Below are positions 25,407 through 34,160 of a stretch of 64,000 nucleotides of DNA, in pieces. The stretch's first letter is position 1; each line of letters opens with the position of its first letter. This DNA is from UBA964 sp037444685 (GTDB taxonomy: Bacteria > Pseudomonadota > Gammaproteobacteria > Steroidobacterales > Steroidobacteraceae): NCBI GenBank assembly GCA_037444685.1, contig JBBILX010000003.1, positions 310,001 to 374,000 of the forward strand, read 5' to 3'. The notes beneath the pieces were generated by a model. It did no database searches and was not told the DNA's origin. It was given only the letters and a program-made list of their open reading frames with translations. The translations under genes and the position numbers were made by a program.

Positions 25407-26299
25407 TCACCAGCCCATGCCCCAATACGCCATCGCGCGCCGCACGTTGTCCTTGACGATGGCGTTGAAGCCGCGCAGGTGCTCGAAGCGCGCCCGCAGC
25501 CTGCCGGCGACGACCTCGGGGATCTGCTCGAGCGGTGTGCCGGCGTCCTCTCCCGTTTGGTCTCGGCCATCAGCGCTTCGATGTACTCGCGGCGCTCGCC
25601 GAGCCGCCATTTGTCGGCGAGCGGCACGCCGTGGCCGCCGACGTAGCGATCGAAGTCCCAGCTCTCGAGTTCGCGCAGACTGCGCACCCAGTTGTGCAGC
25701 GAGTAGTCGGGAATCATCGGCAGCGGCATGCCGCCCGGGGTCGCGAGATCCACGATGAAGGGCACGTTCACGTGATCGGGCGTCATGACGATGAGGCAGT
25801 CGCCGTGGTTGGTGCCGAGGTGGCGCGGGGTCAGCGTGCGCTCGCCGAGGCGCAGATCGAACCGCTCGCCGCTGAACGTGCGGTCCGGCAGCACGAGGTC
25901 GGGATGCGGCAGGTCGCGGAAGTGCGGCACGCAGTTCGCGTGCGCGACGAATTCCGCGCCCTCGTCCTTGAAGAGGCGGCCGCCGAGGATGTGGTCCCAG
26001 TGCTGGTGGCTGTAGACCACGTACCTGACCGGCACCGGTGTGAGCTTGCGGATCTCCTCGCGGAGGATGCGCGCGGCCGCGGGTTCGATCGGGTCGGTGA
26101 CGATCACCCCGGCGTTCGTGATCAGGAAGACGTTGCGCGTGCCGGTGTAGCGGAACGTGTAGTAACCCGGACCGATCTCGGTGACGTCCCAGCCCTGCAC
26201 GGGCACGGGCAGGGCCTTGCCGGCGGGCGGCTGCTGCGCCGCCAGCGGCAGCGCGATGCCGACGAGCGCGAGCCGGATCGCGATGAGCGCCGTGCGCAC
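25407..26299 (-). pseudogene. Exported MBL-fold metallo-hydrolase with a frameshift near 25550
   Basis: From GTG 26299 the protein has a signal peptide (IRLALVGIALPLAAQQ) and an MBL domain with HQHWDH, a GTNHGDC metal-ligand loop and GGHGVP. After AETKRE the natural C-terminus continues in another frame (GTPLEQIPEVVAGRLRARFE ... YWGMGW, stop at 25407). The original frame instead runs into low-complexity sequence to 25352. Removing AG from the GAGAGG at about 25547-25552, or adding one base, restores one protein of about 297 residues. This is either a real inactivating mutation close to the C-terminus or a sequence error. GTG 26299 lies 2 bp after the stop of the leftward hydrolase gene, so they are one operon. 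Confidence 0.75.
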
Positions 26300-26301
26300 G
26301 G

Positions 26302-27999
26302 TCAGGACTCGTAGAACGGCATGAGCGCCTCGGCCCAGCGACGCATGTCGTCCGGCATCTGCACGAAAGCGGCCTGTGGGAAGTCGCGGGCGGCCTGCTG
26401 CGTGACCTCGAACTGAGGATCCCAGGCGGGCGCGACGAACTGCATCGGCACCGTGCATTTCCGCAGGCGCGCCTTGAGCGGATAGGCGAAATGGGCCTGA
26501 TAGGCCTTGCGCCACATGCCCTCGGAACGGAACAGGTCGATCAGGCGCTGGTGCACCATCGCCGGGTCGATGTAGAGGGGCTTGCGGATGATGCCGCGCG
26601 TGGTCCGGTCATACCAGGGCCAGAACAGCCCCTGATCGCGCAGCAGGTGCCAGGCCTCGAGCAGATGCCCGCCGTACCAGTTCGGCTGGATATCGGGTGT
26701 GTAGTTCGCACGCAGATCCGCGCGCAGCGCGTCGTCGAAGTAGAGCATGTCGGCGAGCACGAGCCGCTTGAGGCGCTTCGGTGCGCTGAGCGCGAGCTCT
26801 AGCCCGACGAGGCCGCCACCCCAGGTGCCGATGAAATCGAAGTCGTCGACCCCGAGGGACTTCAGCGCCGGCAGCACCGCTTCGGCGTAGCGCTCGACCG
26901 TGATCCTGCCCTCGCCGAGGAGGTGGTCCGATTCGCCGTGACCCGGCAGATCGATGGCGATCACCGGCCGACGGCCGATGAAGCCCGAGGCGAGCGCGGC
27001 GACCGTGTCGGAAGAGCCCGCCGCGTCGTGCTGGACCAGCACGGGCCGCCCGGTCGCATCGTCGTTGCGCTGCACGCGCAGCTGACCGCCGGGCACGTCG
27101 ACGAACTCGCTCCAGAGACGGCCGCGCAGCGGTGCGGTGCGCGGCAGTTTCGGCGGCCTCGCCTTGTTGTGCCGGCGGATGAATGCGGCGCAGAGGTCGA
27201 GCGTCTGCTCGATGCTGCCGCCGCGCTCGACGTGGACCGACGGCGCGGCACGGCGGACGCGCGGCAGATGCCCGGCGAGGACGTCCGAATCGGCGGCGGT
27301 CACGAGCATCGGCACCTGCATCCGCTGCAGCGCGAGGTCGGAGCGCATCGTGAAGGCGGCGCGATACCCGACGCGGTAGTGGTCGCCGGCGCGAAGCAGG
27401 TCGAGCGCGGCGGCGTGCAGCGCCGCCGGTGGCGGCACGTTGAATTCGAGTCGCTCGGCCTGCGTCTTGGCGTACCAAGGGAAGAAGATCGTCTGTTCGC
27501 GCATCCGTGCCCACAGCCAGGTCAGGTGCGACCCGTCCCAGACGGGCGCGAACGGTGGCAGATAGTTGGCGACGAGATCGGCGCGCTCGGCCTCGCGGAG
27601 GATTACGTAACCGTTGGCGGCGCCGCAGGTGATGCGATCCGGGAACAGTGCCGCGAGCGCGCCGGCGATCATGGCGCCGGTGTGGAAGCCATAGACGGCA
27701 GCCCGCTCGATGCCGAGCGCGTCCATGAATTCGATCACCGCCTCCGCGAAGTCGTCGGCCTCGGCGCGATCGACGCCGAGCGGAGTCGACAGGCCGAAGC
27801 CGGGCGTATCCGGCGCGATGCAGGTGAACCGCTTCTTCCAGCGCTCCATCGTCGCGAGCATGTCGCGCGAGGACAGCGGTGACTGATGCAGGCAGAGCAC
27901 GACGGGGCCCGTGCCCACGTGTCGGTAGTGGACCTGCCGCGGTCCCCAGCGGCCATCCGGTATCGAGGCGAAATGGCGCGTGATCTTCTTCTCAGCCAT
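26302..27999 (-). CDS. Tandem alpha/beta-hydrolase-fold fusion lacking Ser nucleophiles
   Basis: The 565-residue protein is made of two hydrolase-fold units. Unit 1 (residues about 1-285) is of the HTG subfamily: LHQSPLSS, PDTPGFG, and elbow VYGFHTGAM with His106 at the Ser position. Unit 2 (about 300-565) has LPGHGESDH and elbow FIGTWGGGL with Trp393 at the Ser position. HDAAGS replaces HG at its oxyanion loop. Neither unit has a normal C-terminal GH motif. No signal peptide is present. It is co-transcribed with the frameshifted exported MBL gene. A catalytic role of the usual Ser type is unlikely for either half. Confidence 0.86.
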   Translation of the reverse strand: MAEKKITRHFASIPDGRWGPRQVHYRHVGTGPVVLCLHQSPLSSRDMLATMERWKKRFTCIAPDTPGFGLSTPLGVDRAEADDFAEAVIEFMDALGIERAAVYGFHTGAMIAGALAALFPDRITCGAANGYVILREAERADLVANYLPPFAPVWDGSHLTWLWARMREQTIFFPWYAKTQAERLEFNVPPPAALHAAALDLLRAGDHYRVGYRAAFTMRSDLALQRMQVPMLVTAADSDVLAGHLPRVRRAAPSVHVERGGSIEQTLDLCAAFIRRHNKARPPKLPRTAPLRGRLWSEFVDVPGGQLRVQRNDDATGRPVLVQHDAAGSSDTVAALASGFIGRRPVIAIDLPGHGESDHLLGEGRITVERYAEAVLPALKSLGVDDFDFIGTWGGGLVGLELALSAPKRLKRLVLADMLYFDDALRADLRANYTPDIQPNWYGGHLLEAWHLLRDQGLFWPWYDRTTRGIIRKPLYIDPAMVHQRLIDLFRSEGMWRKAYQAHFAYPLKARLRKCTVPMQFVAPAWDPQFEVTQQAARDFPQAAFVQMPDDMRRWAEALMPFYES

Positions 28000-28070
28000 G
28001 CGAATCTCTCCCTTCGAGGCGACAAAGCTAGCACTTTCGGCTGCAGCCAGACGAAGCGATCATGCACGCC

Positions 28071-28126
28071 TGGCAGTTCCGTGCGCAGCGCGGTTGCGCC
28101 TGCGCGGCGCGCAGTGTGAAACTGCC
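28071..28126. promoter_or_regulatory. Long inverted repeat between divergent genes
   Basis: TGGCAGTT (28071-28078) is perfectly complementary to AACTGCCA (28119-28126), and the intervening 40 bases contain a smaller CTGCGC/GCGCAG stem. It lies in the 164-bp gap between the leftward hydrolase fusion (start 27999) and the rightward MFS gene (28164). It could be an operator for divergent control or a leader hairpin for the MFS gene. No regulator gene is adjacent. Confidence 0.45.
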
Positions 28127-28163
28127 ACCGCGCCGACCGTAGGTCCCCATCGCTGAGAATCCC

Positions 28164-29420
28164 TTGCCGACGCCCCGCCATGGCGTGCGCGAACTGCTGC
28201 GCTACCACGACTTCACGCGCTACGCCGCCGCCCGCTTCTGCGCCACGATCGCCTGGCAGATGCTCGGTGTCGCCGTCGGCTGGCAGGTGTACGACCTGAC
28301 GCGCGATCCGCTCGATCTCGGCCTGATCGGCCTCGCCCAGTTCCTGCCGTTCATGGTGCTCGTGCTGCCGGGTGGGCAGACCGCGGACCGCATGGATCGC
28401 CGCCTCGTGATGATCGGTGCGTATGCGATCGAGGCGCTCTGTGTCGTGGTGCTGCTCGCGTTCACGCTGTCGGGCGCGCGCGCGGTCTGGCCGGTCTTCA
28501 TCGCCATGGCGCTTTTCGGTGCCGGTCGCGCCTTCTGGATGCCGGCCGGACAGGCGATGATCGTCAATCTCGTGCCGAACGCGGTCTTCCCGCGCGCCGT
28601 CGGCCTCAATTCGACGCTGTTCCAGACCGCGATGATCAGCGGCCCGGCGCTGGGCGGCATGCTGTACGCGCTTGGCGAGACGGCGCTCGGCGGCCGCGGC
28701 GCGCTGCTCGTCTACGGCAGCGCACTCGCGCTGCTCGTCGCCGTCGTGCTACTGCTCGCACGCGTACGGCCTGTCCAGGCGCCGCCGAGCGGCGCACCGA
28801 TCAGTGCACAGTATTTCTTCGAAGGGCTGCGCTTCGTGTTCCAGCGCAAACCCGTCCTCGGCGCGATCTCGCTCGATCTGTTCGCTGTGCTGTTCGGCGG
28901 CGCGACGGCGCTGTTACCGATATTCGCCGCCGACATCCTCGAGGTCGGTCCGGTGGGGCTGGGTGCCCTGCGCAGCGCGCCCGGCGTCGGTGCCGCGTTG
29001 ACCGGGGCCTGGCTCGCGTGGCGACCGATCGAGCGGCATGCCGGGGCATGGATGTTCGGCGGCGTCGCGCTGTTCGGCGTCGCGACCATCGTGTTCGGGC
29101 TGTCGACTTCGTTCTGGCTGTCGTGGCTGGCGTTGTTCCTGCTCGGTGTCGGCGACGTCACGAGCGTCGTGATCCGTTCCCTGCTCGTGCAGCTCGAGAC
29201 GCCCGATGCGATCCGCGGCCGGGTCAGCGCCGTCAACGCGCTGTTCATCGGCGCCTCGAATGAGCTCGGCGAGTTCGAATCGGGCGTCACGGCGCGCTGG
29301 TGGGGCGCCGTGCCGGCGGTGGTCATCGGCGGCTGCGCCTGCCTCGGCGTCGTCGGCATCTACCTCTGGGCCTTCCCGGGCCTGCGACGGCTCGACCGCT
29401 TTCCCAAACCCACCGCCTGA
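28164..29420 (+). CDS. MFS transporter (enterobactin-exporter-like class)
   Basis: The product has 418 residues and twelve hydrophobic segments. The N-terminal part has FCATIAWQMLGVAVGWQVYD, and the TADRMDRRLVM loop is the 2-3 loop signature. NSTLFQTAMISGPALGG and the later SAVNALFIGASNELGEFESG are typical of the EntS/DUF894-like exporters. The TTG at 28164 gives the longest sensible start, and GTG 28185 is an alternative. No strong ribosome site is visible. It may export a product of the divergent hydrolase operon. The partner is inferred from position only. Confidence 0.85.
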   Translation: MPTPRHGVRELLRYHDFTRYAAARFCATIAWQMLGVAVGWQVYDLTRDPLDLGLIGLAQFLPFMVLVLPGGQTADRMDRRLVMIGAYAIEALCVVVLLAFTLSGARAVWPVFIAMALFGAGRAFWMPAGQAMIVNLVPNAVFPRAVGLNSTLFQTAMISGPALGGMLYALGETALGGRGALLVYGSALALLVAVVLLLARVRPVQAPPSGAPISAQYFFEGLRFVFQRKPVLGAISLDLFAVLFGGATALLPIFAADILEVGPVGLGALRSAPGVGAALTGAWLAWRPIERHAGAWMFGGVALFGVATIVFGLSTSFWLSWLALFLLGVGDVTSVVIRSLLVQLETPDAIRGRVSAVNALFIGASNELGEFESGVTARWWGAVPAVVIGGCACLGVVGIYLWAFPGLRRLDRFPKPTA

Positions 29421-29462
29421 GCCGTCCACGACGCCCCAGCGCATCCGACCCTGAAAGCCGCA

Positions 29463-29478
29463 CGGCAGGGCCTTGCCG
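29463..29478 (+). terminator. Weak stem-loop after the MFS gene
   Basis: CGGCA (29463-29467) pairs with TGCCG (29474-29478) around GGGCCT, 42 bases after the MFS stop. No T-run follows. The remaining gap to 29637 holds several short palindromes (CGGATCCG, CCGTACGG, CGTGCACG) and should contain the pilus operon promoter, which I could not place. Confidence 0.25.
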
Positions 29479-29637
29479 GGCTCCTGCGAGCGGTTTCACG
29501 GATCCGTACGGACGTGCACGGCAGGCGCGCGGCGGCTGGCACCGGTGAGGATTACGTCACATCGGGGCGGCCACCGGCTGTTGGATAGTCCGCCGGCATC
29601 GAGTGTCTGCACAACCGACAAAGACTGGAGGACTGAC

Positions 29638-30306
29638 ATGTCTCGGTTCGGAAACTCTTGCGGGCAGCGCGGCTTCACGCTGGTGGAGATCGCGGTCGTG
29701 CTCGTGATCATCGGCCTGTTGCTCGGCGCGGTGCTCAAGGGCCAGGAGCTCATCGAGAACAGTCGCGTCAAGAACGCCGTCAACGAGATCAACAGCGTCA
29801 AGGCCGCCGCTTACGGATACTTGGACCGGTACAAATCCCTGCCCGGCGATGACGGGCCGATCGGCAATCTGACGGCCCGCGGCAGCAACTGGACGGGCAT
29901 CACGGCCGCCGGCAACCGAGATGGCGCGGTCGGCGCCGGCGCGAATCCGTTCGCGGCACCCACCGGCGAGCACCTCGGCTTCTGGCAGCACCTGCGTGCG
30001 GCGGGCTTCCTGACCGGCTCCGCCGCGGACACGGGACTGGCCGCGCTGCCCAAGAACGCGTTCGGCGGACAGACCGGTCTCGCCTCGCTGACGACCCAGC
30101 TCGGCAATTTCAACAGCCGCGCGGTCTGCATGAGCCAGGTGCCCGGCAAGGCGGCCACCGCGCTCGACAATCAGCTCGACGACGGCCGGCCGAACGGCGG
30201 CACGGTCCGCTCGACCCAGCAGGCAGGCGCTGCGAACACTGCCCCGGGGGCCGCGGCGACCGCCTACAGCGAGGATCAGCGCTACACGCTCTGCACCACG
30301 CTCTGA
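29638..30306 (+). CDS. Type IV prepilin-like protein (MshA-like major pilin candidate)
   Basis: The product has 222 residues, with TGGAGGA at 29626-29632. The leader ends in QRG and is followed by FTLVEIAVVLVIIGLLLGAVL, so prepilin peptidase should cut at Gly-Phe and methylate the Phe. Glu5 of the mature form is present. The long helix continues to KGQELIENSRVKNAVNEIN. The globular domain has two cysteines near the end (RAVCMSQ and YTLCTTL) that could form a disulfide loop. It is the first gene of the pilus operon, followed 31 bp later by the ExeA/MshM-like ATPase. Confidence 0.9.
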   Translation: MSRFGNSCGQRGFTLVEIAVVLVIIGLLLGAVLKGQELIENSRVKNAVNEINSVKAAAYGYLDRYKSLPGDDGPIGNLTARGSNWTGITAAGNRDGAVGAGANPFAAPTGEHLGFWQHLRAAGFLTGSAADTGLAALPKNAFGGQTGLASLTTQLGNFNSRAVCMSQVPGKAATALDNQLDDGRPNGGTVRSTQQAGAANTAPGAAATAYSEDQRYTLCTTL

Positions 30307-30337
30307 GCGCGGCAGGCCAGGCAAGGACGGTTCGATC

Positions 30338-31198
30338 GTGGAGCGGCTCTACCTCGCGCACTTCGGCCTCGTCCGCGGCCCGTTCTCGATCACGCCGGAT
30401 CCGCGCTTCTTCTTCGCCGGTGCCGGCCGCGGTGAACTGCTGCGCGCGATCGAGTATTCGGTCCGCCATCAGGAGGGCATCGTCGTCGTCACGGGCGAGG
30501 TCGGCAGCGGCAAGACGATGCTGTGCCGCAAACTGCTCGATGGGCTGCCGGCGGACGTCGAGTCGATCTATCTGGCCAACCCATCCCTGCGCCGTCGCGA
30601 GATCATGGCGGCGCTGCTGCGCGACCTGGGCGGCGGGCAGCGACCGGATCCGCTCGATGCCCTGCAGGGAGCCTTGATCGGGCGCCACATGAGCGGCCGG
30701 CGCGTGTTGCTCGTCGTCGACGAGGCGCATGTGATGCCGGGCGAGTCGCTCGAGCAGATCCGGCTCCTGTCGAACCTCGAGACGGCGCGTCACAAACTGT
30801 TGCAGATCGTGCTGTTCGGCCAACCCGAGCTCGACGCCGTGCTGCGGGATCCGCGACTGCGCGCGCTGCGCGACCGGGTCGTCGAGCGTTTCGCGCTGCC
30901 CGTGTTCGACCGGCAACGCGTCGCCGAATACCTCGAATTCCGCCTGCGCGTCGCCGGTCTCGATGGACCTTCCCCGTTCCGCCCCGCTGCGGTTCGCGCG
31001 ATCTGGGCCCTCGCCGCGGGTCTCGTACGCCGCATCAACCTGCTGGCCGACAAGGCCATGCTCTGCGCATTCGTGCGTGGACGCCGCTGCATCGACCGTC
31101 GCGACGTCGAACGCGCCCGCGCCGACCTCGATGGCACCGCCAGCACGCAGCGAGGACCGGCGCCCGCACTCGAGACCGCCGCCGGAGCGCCCGCATGA
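30338..31198 (+). CDS. mshM: ExeA/MshM-type AAA ATPase
   Basis: The 286-residue ATPase starts at GTG 30338. The N-terminus MERLYLAHFGLVRGPFSITPDPRFF is the ExeA/GspA/MshM signature (yeHFGLxxxPFsitPDP). Walker A is TGEVGSGKT, Walker B is LLVVDEAH, and the sensor region LLSNLETARHKLLQIVLFGQPEL is intact. It acts at the cytoplasmic face in secretin assembly or pilus biogenesis. No peptidoglycan-binding domain is attached. The next gene, a MshL secretin, overlaps it by ATGA at 31195, as in MSHA loci where mshM is adjacent to mshL. Confidence 0.93.
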   Translation: MERLYLAHFGLVRGPFSITPDPRFFFAGAGRGELLRAIEYSVRHQEGIVVVTGEVGSGKTMLCRKLLDGLPADVESIYLANPSLRRREIMAALLRDLGGGQRPDPLDALQGALIGRHMSGRRVLLVVDEAHVMPGESLEQIRLLSNLETARHKLLQIVLFGQPELDAVLRDPRLRALRDRVVERFALPVFDRQRVAEYLEFRLRVAGLDGPSPFRPAAVRAIWALAAGLVRRINLLADKAMLCAFVRGRRCIDRRDVERARADLDGTASTQRGPAPALETAAGAPA

Positions 31199-32952
31199 AC
31201 TCCTCTGGATGCCGACGCGTCGCGGTCCTGGCGCTGGCTGCGGTCCTCGCGGCCGGCTGCGCCTCGACGTCACGCACGCCCTCCGCCGCGCATCTGCAGC
31301 GCGCGGACGTCGCCGACAGGGTCGACACGGCTCCGATCCCCGAGCCCGTGACCCGCAGTCTCGATCTGCCGCCACCGACGGGTGGCAAGGCGGCGGAGCG
31401 GTACACCGTGGTCGTCAACGGCGTGCAGGCCTCGGAGCTGCTGTTCTCACTTGCGCGCGATGCGCGCATCAATCTCGACGTGCATCCCGACATCCGCGGC
31501 GTCGTGACGCTCAACGCGATCGATCAAACCCTGCCGCAGATCCTCGACCGTGTCGCGGCGCAGGTGGACATGCGCTGGACGCTCGAGGGCGACCAGCTGT
31601 CCGTCGTGCCGGATACACCCTACCTGCGCTTCTATCGCGTCGACTACCTGAACATGGCGCGCGACACCGCGAGCCGCACGTCCATCGCGACCCAGGTCGC
31701 GACCACCGGCGCGACCAGCGCGGATACGGCGCAGAGCACGGACGGCGGCAATAACTCCGGCACCGAGATCGTCAACAGCGCGGAGAACCGCTACTGGGAC
31801 AGCCTGGTGCGCGCGCTGACGGCCTTGCTGCAGGAGACCGACAAGCTCCTGCCCGACAGCGAGCCCGCACCGGCGACCGAGTCGAAGGCCAAGGACGGCG
31901 CGCAGCGCCCGAATCTGCGCTTCCGCGAGGCTGCTTCGGTCATCGCCCAGCCCGAGTCGGGCCTCGTCGCCGTTCGCGCCACCTCACGGCAGCACGCGCG
32001 GGTGCAGGAGTTCATCGACGCGAGCGTGCGCAGCGCGCGGCGGCAGGTGCTGATCGAGGCGACTGTGGTCGAGGTGGAGCTCGCCGACGGTTTCGAGCAG
32101 GGGATCGACTGGGAGATCGTGCGCCGCGGCGCGAGCAGCACGCTGGGTTTCACGCTGCGACCGGCCGGCAGCGTCACCGAACTGCCGGGCGGCACGCCGG
32201 TCGGCGGTGTCGTGCCCACGCTGGGCCTGCTCGAGGTTGATTCGAGCCGCGGTCGCACCGACGTCGGTGCCGCCGTTCGGCTGCTTGAGTCCTTCGGTCG
32301 CACACGCGTGTTGTCGAGTCCGAAGATCAGCGCGCTGAACAACCAGACCGCCCTCATCAAGGTCGTCGAGAATCTCGTCTACTTCCAGTTGACGACCGAT
32401 TTCACGCCGGGCACGGCCGGCAGTCCGACGACCTTCACGGTCACGTCGAAACCGAGCACGGTGCCGGTCGGATTCCTGATGAACGTCACGCCACAGATCG
32501 CCGCCAACGACGAGGTGGTGCTGAATCTGCGGCCGACCATTTCGCGCCTCAACGGCTTCGTCGAGGATCCCGGCGTGGCGCTCTCGCTGGCGCTCGCGCG
32601 GCAAGCCGGCGCGCAGGTCCCCGACGTCAGCAGCCGGGTGCCCGAGATCCAGACGCGCGAGATGGAGTCGGTGATCAAGGTCCGCGACGGGCAGATCGCC
32701 GTGCTCGGCGGCCTGATGCGCGAGGAGAGCAACGAGGGCAGCGACGCACTGCCGGCCGTCAGCCGCGTGCCGCTGCTCGGCGAGCTGTTCCGGTATCGGA
32801 GCCGGCGCGCCCGCAAGAGCGAACTCGTGATCTTTCTGCGACCCGTCGTCGTGCGCGACGCGAGCCTTGCGGGCGACTATGCGCGCTATGCGCCCCTGCT
32901 GCCCGATGCGGAATTCTTCGCCCCCGCTGCGGGTGCCGGCACCTCGCGTTGA
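31195..32952 (+). CDS. mshL: Secretin of the MSHA-type pilus, MshL
   Basis: The 585-residue lipoprotein secretin has a lipobox (LAAVLAAGC), a SHOCT-free N-terminal linker, and an STN/N0-type domain (VSELLFSLARDARINLDVHP, DQTLPQILDRVAAQVDM). The middle domain follows, and then the secretin core: ARRQVLIEATVVEVELADGF, TRVLSSPKISALNNQTALIKV, VGFLMNVTPQI, REMESVIKVRDGQIAVLGGLM and PLLGELFRYRSRR. These match the pilus branch (PilQ/MshL). It forms the outer-membrane channel for the pilus. The start ATG lies inside the mshM stop. Confidence 0.95.
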   Translation: MNSSGCRRVAVLALAAVLAAGCASTSRTPSAAHLQRADVADRVDTAPIPEPVTRSLDLPPPTGGKAAERYTVVVNGVQASELLFSLARDARINLDVHPDIRGVVTLNAIDQTLPQILDRVAAQVDMRWTLEGDQLSVVPDTPYLRFYRVDYLNMARDTASRTSIATQVATTGATSADTAQSTDGGNNSGTEIVNSAENRYWDSLVRALTALLQETDKLLPDSEPAPATESKAKDGAQRPNLRFREAASVIAQPESGLVAVRATSRQHARVQEFIDASVRSARRQVLIEATVVEVELADGFEQGIDWEIVRRGASSTLGFTLRPAGSVTELPGGTPVGGVVPTLGLLEVDSSRGRTDVGAAVRLLESFGRTRVLSSPKISALNNQTALIKVVENLVYFQLTTDFTPGTAGSPTTFTVTSKPSTVPVGFLMNVTPQIAANDEVVLNLRPTISRLNGFVEDPGVALSLALARQAGAQVPDVSSRVPEIQTREMESVIKVRDGQIAVLGGLMREESNEGSDALPAVSRVPLLGELFRYRSRRARKSELVIFLRPVVVRDASLAGDYARYAPLLPDAEFFAPAAGAGTSR

Positions 32953-32963
32953 GGGAGGCGCCC

Positions 32964-34160
32964 ATGAGCCTGCTGCTCGATGCCCTGAAGGAAGCCGAGG
33001 CGCGCAAACGTGCCGCCCACGAGGCGCCGCCGTCACGTACACCCGACGCAGAGGGCGCGCTCGCGCTCGCCGAGGACCCGTCCGAGCTCGCGATCCTCGA
33101 GTCCGGTACGCCGGCTCCACGCCCGGCGCCACCCGTCTCCGAGACAGCGCGGCCTGCGAGCGAGCCGCCGCTGACAGTACCCGTTCCGGGCCGTGCCTCG
33201 CGGCGCCTGACGGCGCTGATCGGCTTGGCCGGGGCGCTGGTGCTCGCGCTCGGTATCGTCGCCGTGTACGAGGCGATGCAGGATCTCACCGCGGAGCCGG
33301 TGATTCCAGCGGCTCCACTCGGTCGCGTGGACGGTTCGCTCGATCCATCGGCGCGGGGCGACACCGACCGCGACGCCAGCGCGACCATGCCCGCTGGAGG
33401 GCCCTCGAACGCGGCGCCGGCACCCGCTGTGCGAACGCCCACGTCGGCGGCGCGGAGTCCGGGCACGGCAGCGCGCCGCGCGGCGCCGCGCGAATCCGCG
33501 CCCGCTGCGGCCAGGTCGTCCCGCGGGATCGGCGCAACGGACGTTGCGGGTGCACCGACCGTCCGGCAGCCGCTGCGCGTCGAGCGTCGCGGCGATCCGC
33601 TCGCCGAGGCGTTCGCCGCTGTCCAGGCGGGTGAGCTCGGCCGCGCGCGCGAGCTGTATGCAAGCGTGCTGGCGAGTGAGCCCGGCCAGCCCGATGCGGA
33701 ACTCGGGCTCGCGGTGATCGCGCACGCCGAGGGCGACGCGCGCGAGGCGCTGCGCGGCTACCAGCGCGTGCTCGAAAGCGTTCCCGATCATCCACGCGCC
33801 TGGGCGGGACTGGCCGAGCTGGCCGGTGCCGGCGAGGCTGCGGCGCTCGAATCGCGACTGCGGCAGTTGCTCGCCGCGCGGCCTGCCGCCTCTCTGCACT
33901 TCGCACTCGGCAATCTGCTCGCGAGGCAAAAGCGCTGGAGCGACGCGCAGGTCGAGTTCTTCGAGGCCACCGCGCTGGCACCGCAGGTCGCCGATTACGC
34001 CTTCAACCTGGCGGTGGCCCTCGATCGCCTCGGCAAGACCTCCGCCGCGGCCTCTTATTACGATCGGGCGCTTGAGCTCGCCGGCGCGCGTGGCGCGGCA
34101 GGCTTCGACCTCGCCGCAGCGCGCTCCCGGCGCGCGGCGCTGGACGAGGTTCGACGGTGA
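32964..34160 (+). CDS. Inner-membrane TPR protein (MshN-position)
   Basis: The product has 398 residues, with GGAGG at 32953-32957. The N-terminus SLLLDALKEAEARKR is typical of proteins between the secretin and ATPase of MSHA and type II systems. A transmembrane helix is at about residues 80-100 (LIGLAGALVLALGIVAVYEA). A Pro/Ala/Arg-rich linker leads to TPR-like repeats in the C-terminal half (LYASVLASEPGQPDAELGL, YQRVLESVPDHPRAWAGLAEL). This matches the topology and place of MshN, but I recognise it by synteny more than by sequence. It should connect the secretin to the cytoplasmic machinery. Confidence 0.75.
   Translation: MSLLLDALKEAEARKRAAHEAPPSRTPDAEGALALAEDPSELAILESGTPAPRPAPPVSETARPASEPPLTVPVPGRASRRLTALIGLAGALVLALGIVAVYEAMQDLTAEPVIPAAPLGRVDGSLDPSARGDTDRDASATMPAGGPSNAAPAPAVRTPTSAARSPGTAARRAAPRESAPAAARSSRGIGATDVAGAPTVRQPLRVERRGDPLAEAFAAVQAGELGRARELYASVLASEPGQPDAELGLAVIAHAEGDAREALRGYQRVLESVPDHPRAWAGLAELAGAGEAAALESRLRQLLAARPAASLHFALGNLLARQKRWSDAQVEFFEATALAPQVADYAFNLAVALDRLGKTSAAASYYDRALELAGARGAAGFDLAAARSRRAALDEVRR

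Noticed and set aside
29541..29565. Sigma-54 promoter upstream of the prepilin gene
   Set aside because: A TGGCAC element is present, but there is no GC element at the required distance.
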